A DNA stretch of 8,874 bases from the NCBI GenBank assembly GCA_016840305.1, contig JAEOSP010000156.1:1-8874 (forward strand), in the 5' to 3' direction. Source of the DNA: Candidatus Hodarchaeota archaeon (GTDB taxonomy: Archaea; Asgardarchaeota; Heimdallarchaeia; Hodarchaeales; Hodarchaeaceae). Made by a program: the position numbers and the translations under genes. Below, one piece after another: positions 1-5,045 of the stretch (positions within the stretch are counted from its first letter, which is position 1; each line of letters opens with the position of its first letter). Under the pieces are notes generated by a model, which did no database searches, was not told the DNA's origin, and worked only from the letters and a program-made list of their open reading frames with translations.

Positions 1-384
1 TCGAGTGATTATGCTGCCGTTGTTCCTCGATTTATCAGTCGGGTTTTAAATGGAGAGTCTCCTATTGTATTTGGTGATGGAAATCAAACAAGGGATTTTA
101 CTTTTGTTAGAGATACAGTAAATGCTAATATTCTTGCCATGGAGAGCAAAGTCAGTGGTGTCTTTAACATAGCAGGTGGTAAACGTATCTCGATCAATGA
201 GTTAGCCAAGTTGGTTATGAGGATAATTGGAAGGGACTTGGATGTGGTTTATAATGATCCTCAGCCAGGTGATATAAGGGATTCTCTTGCTGATATTTCT
301 AAGGCAAAAGAAGAACTAGGCTACGAGCCAAGGTTTGATTTAACAAAAGGGTTGGAAGAAACATTAACATGGTTTCAAAAATAA
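1..384 (+). CDS. NAD-dependent sugar-nucleotide epimerase/dehydratase, C-terminal part (5' end outside window)
   Basis: The frame is open from base 1 to a TAA at 382-384, giving 127 residues; the start lies outside the window. The residues resemble the substrate-binding C-terminal half of extended short-chain dehydrogenases of the UDP-glucose / UDP-GlcNAc 4-epimerase group. Visible signatures are PRFISRVLNGESP near residues 9-21, then FGDGNQTRDFTFVRD (24-38), the FNIAGG turn (55-60), and a late ISKAKEELGYEP segment before a short C-terminal helix. In this family such enzymes interconvert or dehydrate nucleotide-activated sugars in the cytoplasm, supplying precursors for surface glycans. The Rossmann GxxGxxG motif and the YxxxK catalytic pair are in the missing part, so the exact reaction (4-epimerase, dehydratase or decarboxylase) cannot be told. 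The later genes are all exported proteins, which suggests a surface-glycan setting. The family call is firm; substrate unknown. Confidence 0.9.
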   Translation, partial: SSDYAAVVPRFISRVLNGESPIVFGDGNQTRDFTFVRDTVNANILAMESKVSGVFNIAGGKRISINELAKLVMRIIGRDLDVVYNDPQPGDIRDSLADISKAKEELGYEPRFDLTKGLEETLTWFQK

Positions 385-453
385 ATAAGGAAGAAAATAA
401 AGTTTTAGCTATTGGAAATGTTGAAAGGCATAATCCTTTTGTTTTATTTTGCT

Positions 454-484
454 TAATTTAGATTGCCTCTATTTTTCTAAATTA
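454..484. terminator. Inverted repeat downstream of the epimerase, possible terminator hairpin
   Basis: TAATTTAGA at 454-462 and its exact reverse complement TCTAAATTA at 476-484 flank a 13-base T-rich loop. It lies about 70 bases past the epimerase stop and follows T-rich stretches, so a role in 3'-end formation is plausible. The stem is AT-rich and weak, and archaea often terminate on T-runs alone, so the function is inference. Confidence 0.35.
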
Positions 485-567
485 CTTTCCACTGGGAGAT
501 ATAATGATTTTAATATATTGTTGTTTATTTGGTATTTTTTACATTTTGTAATTTCGCATATTGATTT

Positions 568-598
568 TTTATATTGTCATGAGTACAAAATATAATAT
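568..598 (+). promoter_or_regulatory. Candidate TATA boxes for the beta-helix gene pair
   Basis: TTTATAT at 568-574 and ATATAATAT at 590-598 resemble archaeal box A elements. With the usual spacing of about 25 bases, transcription would begin near 597 or 620 and give a leader of roughly 40-65 bases before the ATG at 663. The whole region is AT-rich, so chance matches are likely and neither box is certain. Confidence 0.3.
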
Positions 599-628
599 AT
601 GTATTGGAATATTACAGGGATTACATTA

Positions 629-3600
629 GAGATATGGGATATTCAATAGATTGTTGATTAAAATGAGAAGAATTGCTTTGTTAATGATAATTGTATTGTT
701 AATGATAATTATTATTATTTCACTTGTTTATTATTTAAATGAAGAGATTGTTTTAACTGGCTCTTCAAATGATTATTACGTGGCCAAAGATGGCAGCGAC
801 TTAAACGACGGGCTTTCTCCCAATACTCCTTGGAGAACTATCGGAAAAGTTAATTCTGAGTTGAATGGTGGTGTTGTTAATATTGGAGACGATATTTATT
901 TCAAGAGGGGAGATACTTGGAGTGATTCTACTCTTTATCCTAGACTTGGTGGGAATGTATCAGATGAGATGATTTTTGGTGCATATGGAAGCGGACCGAA
1001 ACCGATAATATTAGGTACTTGTAATGGTATTGTTGGAGTTGCTGGTATATCACATACTAGATTTGAAAATTTTTCTATAAAGGATCAGCAAAGAGTAATT
1101 GGTTCAGGTGGTAATGGTTTAATGCTCTGGGATTTTGTGTCTTATAATATCACAATCAGTAATATTGACGTAGATGATTGTGGTTCTAACGGAATTGGTC
1201 TACGACAAGTGATAGGTTATCGTATAGATAATTGTACAGTTAGTAACTGTCATACTAGCGGTATTGTTATCTATGGTTCAAGTAGTAATAGAATCCGTGA
1301 TGGTATTATTAGAGATTGTATTGTACATGATATTGCTACAAATGATTGTTATACTCTACACAGACAGGGTAGTGGATACGGTTCGCATATTGGTCCAAAT
1401 CATGCTCTTATAAACTGCACGGGTTATAATGCCGGTGAAGAAAATTTTGATATAACCTCAGGGACTAATGTCATCATGAAAGATTGTGAGTCATATGGCA
1501 AGTTTGGCATTTCAGTAAATCATGATGTGGAGAATTTCTTTGTAGATAATTTCTATTCACATGATGAGGCTTCTAATAAATATGGTATTGTTACAAACTG
1601 GGCGACAAATCTCACTATCCGTAACTCAGTATTTTATAATTGGGGGAAGGATTGTTTTGGTCTTAATGATGGTGCAGGTCCCAAATCACTTAATCTCTTT
1701 GTTGTTCACAACACGGTGGTATATGATGGCAATGAGGATATAATTCAATTTGATTCGTTAACAGAAAATGTAGTAATGAAAAATAATATATTCACTTCTA
1801 TGCAGAACGACTCACCATCTCTCTTCTTAAATCACATAAATGGTGCAAATGTAGGTAACACAAACAGTGAATACAGCCATAACATCTGGTGGCGTGGAGA
1901 TGGTGGTGCTGGTGACGATACTTGGTGGGATGACGATGTGGAAGGAGCACAGATGAATTTATCTGAATGGAACGCATTATCAGAAGTATTAAATGAGCGG
2001 GTTATGGATCCAGAACTAGCAGACTCGGCAAACGGTGATTTCAGTCTTAATGTTACTAGCCCTGCTATTGATGCAGGTGATTGGCTCACTACTACAAATG
2101 GTAATGGAAATAATGAGCAGTGGATAACAGTGCATGAGGCCAGATATTTCCATGATGGTTTTGGAGTTATTGATGGAGATAAAATCTCTGTTGGTGTTAA
2201 TTTAAATCTTGAAGTCATTGATGTGAACTATGGGAATAGGTCCATTAAAGTAAATCTTCCTATATCTTGGGATTATGGAGATACTGTTAGTCTAGTTTAC
2301 TCAGGTTCCGCTCCTGATATAGGTGCCTATGAGTTTGTCTCCACTGCACTTGAATTACATGGATTTGGAGGAGCAGATTACTTTAGATTATTCTGTTTGG
2401 TAATATTCTGTTTTGTCATAATTACAAATAAGGTTTATATAAGACAAAAGAAAAAGATAATCATGTTGGAAGGATAATACTGATTTAGATATTGAATGAA
2501 AGTGCTTGAGAGATGGAATCATTAAAAGATAACTGATAAAATGAAAAGAATTGTATTGCTAACGATAATTTGTATTCTTATTTTGCCCATTCATTATTTA
2601 AATGTAGATATTGTTTTGTCTGACCTTGGAACTTCTTACTATGTAGCAAATGATGGTGATGATTCAAATGATGGATTATCCCCAAGCACTCCTTGGAGAA
2701 CGATAGCGAAAGTTAATTCTGAAATGAATGGTGGAGTAGTACAAAATGGAGACAACGTCTACTTCGAAAGAGATGGAACCTGGAGTACAGGAGACTATAT
2801 AATCTTGAGAAGAAGTGGGACAGAATCCAATAGGATGATACTTGGAGCCTATGGTACGGGTGATAAGCCAGTGATATCTGGAGGAATGTACGGTATTGTG
2901 GCAGAGGCAAGTATGTCCTATGTAACTATCCAGAATTTTACTATACAAGGGGTGAGCCTCGAAGGAGTTAGATTTTGGAGAGGTTCTCCAGGTACTCATG
3001 TATATAACCACATAACTTTTAGTCACATCGACGTGAGCAACGTTGGTGAAAACGGGATGGCTCTCCGGTCAATTTTAGGATATAATATAGATAATTGTAC
3101 AATTAGTTATTGTGGAAATAGCGGTCTCGTTATCTATGGTTCAGCTGATAATAGAATCCGTGATGGTATAATTAGAGATTGTCTTGTGCATGATATCACT
3201 TCAAATGATTGTTATACTTTACATAGGCGGGGTGCTACATATAATCAACCTATTGGTCCAAATCATGTTCTAATAAATTGCTCAGGTTACGCTCCCGGTG
3301 AGGAAGTTTTTGATATAACCTCGGGGACTAATATCATCATGAAAGATTGTGAAGCATGGGGTAAATATGCGATTTCTGTGAATCACGATGTAGAGAATCT
3401 CTTTATAGATAATTGTTATTTTCATGACCATGCTTCTAATAAATGGAGTATCCACACGGACTGGGTTACATATATGACTGTTCGTAATTCTATTTTCTAT
3501 AATTATGGTCGGAGTGCTATAGGTTTAGATGATGGAAACTCAGTCCCTGGACCTGGTTCTCATATCTACTTTGCTCATAATACTTTAGTTGCTGAATCTG

Positions 3601-4192
3601 GAGCAAGTTCTTCAGATTATCACGTTGATCATTTCTCTAATTGTGATTATACTACATGGAAAAACAATATATTTACGAGCTTAAGTTCTTCAACACCAAC
3701 ATATCTTCTTTATCATAGAGGTTCGACTCTAGCTGGTACTCATAGCGTATATGATACAAATATGTGGTATAGATCTGCTGGAACAGTATTCTGGAGTGTA
3801 GGAGGAGGTGGCTTAACTTTAGCTCAATGGCTAGCACAATCAGAAGTGACGAATGATGTAGTTGATGATCCTGAATTATCAGATCCCGCTAATGGAGATT
3901 TCTCACTTAAAAACACGAGTCCATGTATAGATGCCGGAACTTCTCTTACAACTACAAATGGAGGAGGAACAGGAACAGTTATAACAGTGGATGAATCTCG
4001 TTGGTTTCATGATGGATTCGGACTTATTGACGGAGATAACATTGTAGTTGGTACAGATGAAGTAACAATAACGGATATTGATTATAGTAACGATCAAATA
4101 ACTATTAATGCCTCTATAACTTGGAACGATGGGGATCCTGTCTATTATTCGTTTAATGGTTCTGCTCCAGATATCGGTGCTTACGAATATGC
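629..4192 (+). repeat. Tandem gene duplication: leader plus beta-helix domain in two copies (629-2333 and 2508-4192)
   Basis: The two beta-helix reading frames align at protein level from the first residues to the GSAPDIGAYE end. Similarity also extends into the roughly 34 bases before each ATG (629-662 and 2508-2540), so the copied unit included the leader. In the centre the copies keep a constant offset of 1863 bases. Bases 1445-1489 and 3308-3352 differ at only 2 of 45 positions, and 1266-1319 versus 3129-3182 differ at 5 of 54. Similarity stops just after GAYE, where the C-terminal modules differ. Confidence 0.85.
663..2477 (+). CDS. Secreted right-handed parallel beta-helix (pectate-lyase-like) protein with C-terminal hydrophobic anchor
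   Basis: This encodes 604 residues from ATG 663. An in-frame TTG at 651 is also possible, but ATG 663 gives MRRIALL, matching MKRIVLL of the downstream paralogue. Residues 6-25 form a hydrophobic signal or anchor helix. YYVAKDGSDLNDGLSP.TPWRTI (from residue 38) and a following RGDTW motif are the usual entry to this beta-helix family. The body is rich in short N/D/C/G-containing turns (IDNCTVSNC, IRDGIIRDC) typical of stacked coils. The domain closes with SPAIDAG and GSAPDIGAYE (about 548-557). The tail has a short hydrophobic stretch of about 13 residues (576-588) followed by a basic RQKKK cluster, suggesting membrane anchoring with an inside-facing tail; it is short for a full membrane span. 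Relatives bind or cleave acidic polysaccharides, but many have no known activity. Start of a tandem pair, 63 bases before its paralogue and possibly co-transcribed. Confidence 0.85.
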   Translation: MRRIALLMIIVLLMIIIIISLVYYLNEEIVLTGSSNDYYVAKDGSDLNDGLSPNTPWRTIGKVNSELNGGVVNIGDDIYFKRGDTWSDSTLYPRLGGNVSDEMIFGAYGSGPKPIILGTCNGIVGVAGISHTRFENFSIKDQQRVIGSGGNGLMLWDFVSYNITISNIDVDDCGSNGIGLRQVIGYRIDNCTVSNCHTSGIVIYGSSSNRIRDGIIRDCIVHDIATNDCYTLHRQGSGYGSHIGPNHALINCTGYNAGEENFDITSGTNVIMKDCESYGKFGISVNHDVENFFVDNFYSHDEASNKYGIVTNWATNLTIRNSVFYNWGKDCFGLNDGAGPKSLNLFVVHNTVVYDGNEDIIQFDSLTENVVMKNNIFTSMQNDSPSLFLNHINGANVGNTNSEYSHNIWWRGDGGAGDDTWWDDDVEGAQMNLSEWNALSEVLNERVMDPELADSANGDFSLNVTSPAIDAGDWLTTTNGNGNNEQWITVHEARYFHDGFGVIDGDKISVGVNLNLEVIDVNYGNRSIKVNLPISWDYGDTVSLVYSGSAPDIGAYEFVSTALELHGFGGADYFRLFCLVIFCFVIITNKVYIRQKKKIIMLEG

Positions 4193-4697
4193 TTCTTCCA
4201 TTGGACCTAACAGTGATCAACCAGAGATTACAAATGTTGTACGTTCAGAATCCGATCCCTTAGATACCAATGCATCTTTTGGTTGGATCAACATATCAGC
4301 AACAGTAACAAGTGATTCGGGAGTTAATAAAGTGATGTGTAATGTTTCCTTATCCAATGGCTCTAATGCCAACTTTTCAATGGGAAAAATAGGATCTAAT
4401 ACATATTATTACAATACAAGTACAATCTTTTCAAATAATGGAAGCTACAGTTATTATATCTGGGCGAATGATACTAATGGCAATGCATCTATTTCATCTG
4501 TTTATGATTTTTCGATGCCGCCCAACTGGGATATAAATAATGACGGACAGTGTAATGTTTTAGATCTCAACTTTATTTCTAACCATTATGGCGAAATAGG
4601 ACAAAATGGTTGGATCCGTGAGGATGTAGATAACAACGGTATCGTTCAAGTTTTTGATTTTATTATGGTAACTGGGCATAATGGTGAAACTTGGTAG
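2541..4697 (+). CDS. Secreted parallel beta-helix protein with Ig-like domain and C-terminal dockerin-like domain
   Basis: 718 residues. It begins with a signal-peptide-like helix (residues 1-20). The beta-helix domain starts at YYVANDGDDSNDG (residue 33) and ends at GSAPDIGAYEY (about 540-550). Over this stretch it aligns with the preceding protein almost without gaps through the core. It then adds an Ig-like domain (about 560-658) with nine N-x-S/T sequons, and a C-terminal dockerin-like module. That module has two EF-hand-type loops: DINNDGQCNVLD (664-675) and DVDNNGIVQVFD (695-706), each followed by a short helix and an H-Y/N-G ending. In the family, such loops bind calcium, and true dockerins dock onto cohesins; many archaeal copies have no known partner. 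No Shine-Dalgarno is clear upstream. The likely role is an extracellular polysaccharide-binding or -cleaving enzyme held in a complex or on the cell surface; substrate unknown. Confidence 0.87.
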   Translation: MKRIVLLTIICILILPIHYLNVDIVLSDLGTSYYVANDGDDSNDGLSPSTPWRTIAKVNSEMNGGVVQNGDNVYFERDGTWSTGDYIILRRSGTESNRMILGAYGTGDKPVISGGMYGIVAEASMSYVTIQNFTIQGVSLEGVRFWRGSPGTHVYNHITFSHIDVSNVGENGMALRSILGYNIDNCTISYCGNSGLVIYGSADNRIRDGIIRDCLVHDITSNDCYTLHRRGATYNQPIGPNHVLINCSGYAPGEEVFDITSGTNIIMKDCEAWGKYAISVNHDVENLFIDNCYFHDHASNKWSIHTDWVTYMTVRNSIFYNYGRSAIGLDDGNSVPGPGSHIYFAHNTLVAESGASSSDYHVDHFSNCDYTTWKNNIFTSLSSSTPTYLLYHRGSTLAGTHSVYDTNMWYRSAGTVFWSVGGGGLTLAQWLAQSEVTNDVVDDPELSDPANGDFSLKNTSPCIDAGTSLTTTNGGGTGTVITVDESRWFHDGFGLIDGDNIVVGTDEVTITDIDYSNDQITINASITWNDGDPVYYSFNGSAPDIGAYEYASSIGPNSDQPEITNVVRSESDPLDTNASFGWINISATVTSDSGVNKVMCNVSLSNGSNANFSMGKIGSNTYYYNTSTIFSNNGSYSYYIWANDTNGNASISSVYDFSMPPNWDINNDGQCNVLDLNFISNHYGEIGQNGWIREDVDNNGIVQVFDFIMVTGHNGETW

Positions 4698-4763
4698 ACA
4701 TAACAATTGTAGTGATGGATACAGGGTTCATGTTGAAGCTGTCGAAATGAAATTAATGTAAAA

Positions 4764-4775
4764 CCCCCTCTTTTT
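4764..4775 (+). terminator. Pyrimidine/T-run, candidate terminator of the beta-helix pair
   Basis: A CCCCCTCTTTTT tract lies about 65 bases after the stop of the dockerin-bearing gene. T-rich tracts are the usual intrinsic termination signal in archaea. There is no strong hairpin directly before it. Confidence 0.4.
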
Positions 4776-4828
4776 AACTTCTAAATTTTATACTACATTA
4801 TCCTATCAATAACTACACCTCAATGATA

Positions 4829-4850
4829 TTGATGAAAGTTGTTTCATTAA
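4829..4850. repeat. Small hairpin, possible terminator or RNA structure
   Basis: TTGATGAAA (4829-4837) pairs with TTTCATTAA (4842-4850) around a GTTG loop: nine pairs, one of them G-U. It is followed by an A/T-rich stretch. It could back up the upstream T-run as a terminator. The stem is weak and the role unproven. Confidence 0.35.
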
Positions 4851-4993
4851 ATTCTTAATTTTACATAAACTTATAGTGTTTTAGGAGTATTAGTTGAGAT
4901 AATTGTTTCTGTTTCATTTATAGGGTTCAATAGATATGAAGATTTCACTTTAGATAAATACGAGATACTTACAATTTTAATGTTTTTTCTTAC

Positions 4994-5025
4994 ATAAAAC
5001 CTTTATATTATAAAACCTTTATATT
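4994..5025 (+). promoter_or_regulatory. Duplicated archaeal promoter element (16-base perfect tandem repeat, each with a TATA box)
   Basis: The 16-mer ATAAAACCTTTATATT occurs twice back to back (4994-5009 and 5010-5025) without a mismatch. Each copy has an A-rich BRE-like AAAACC directly before the box-A match TTTATATT (5002-5009 and 5018-5025). With the usual TATA-to-start distance, the second copy would start transcription at about 5045-5050, on the ATG itself (5046), giving a leaderless mRNA. The first copy would start about 16 bases earlier and give a leader of roughly 15 bases. No Shine-Dalgarno is present between the repeat and the ATG, in agreement with leaderless translation. The TTG at 5025 overlaps the box and is unlikely to be the start. 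Confidence 0.65.
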
Positions 5026-5045
5026 TGTTAGTTATTGTGATTGTT

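Larger units (their letters stand above)
385..662. other. AT-rich intergenic region between epimerase and first beta-helix gene
   Basis: No convincing coding region is seen here on the + strand. It holds several T-rich runs after the epimerase stop (around 430-450 and 535-540), which can act as archaeal termination signals, a perfect 9-base inverted repeat at 454-484, and two candidate TATA boxes at 568-574 and 590-598. The last 34 bases before the ATG resemble the leader of the next paralogue. Confidence 0.6.
4698..5045. other. Intergenic region between second beta-helix gene and SGNH-like gene
   Basis: 348 bases, AT-rich. The + strand holds only reading frames of about a dozen codons or fewer, so I see no gene. 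The contents I can support are a C5-CT-T5 run at 4764-4775, a 9-bp hairpin at 4829-4850, and the tandem TATA-bearing repeat at 4994-5025 that drives the next gene. The bases between 4851 and 4990 show nothing I recognise. Confidence 0.6.

Noticed and set aside
504..551. 15-codon hydrophobic mini-ORF preceded by GGGAG
   Set aside because: Too short and in a T-rich spacer where hydrophobic codons arise by chance; no conservation can be tested here.
1561..1743. 60-codon open frame on the + strand inside the first beta-helix gene
   Set aside because: It overlaps a well-supported gene in another frame, has no ribosome site and no recognisable protein features.
1832..2218. 128-codon open frame on the - strand inside the first beta-helix gene
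   Set aside because: It lies antisense to the conserved SPAIDAG region, which is clearly coding on the + strand; low-complexity Ser/Pro composition is typical of a shadow frame.
2676..3026. 116-codon open frame on the - strand inside the second beta-helix gene
   Set aside because: It is antisense to the conserved start of the beta-helix domain and its sequence resembles no family I know.
3903..4220. 105-codon open frame on the - strand in the second beta-helix gene
   Set aside because: It is antisense to the conserved end of the beta-helix domain; no features of its own.
576..4694. Possible frameshift explaining the different C-termini of the paralogues
   Set aside because: Only about 140 bases separate the end of the beta-helix domain from the first gene's stop, and I saw no Ig or dockerin remnant there or in the 63-base gap that follows.
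5025..5045. TTG start seven codons upstream of ATG 5046
   Set aside because: It falls on the last base of the duplicated promoter repeat and would put hydrophobic residues ahead of the basic signal-peptide start.
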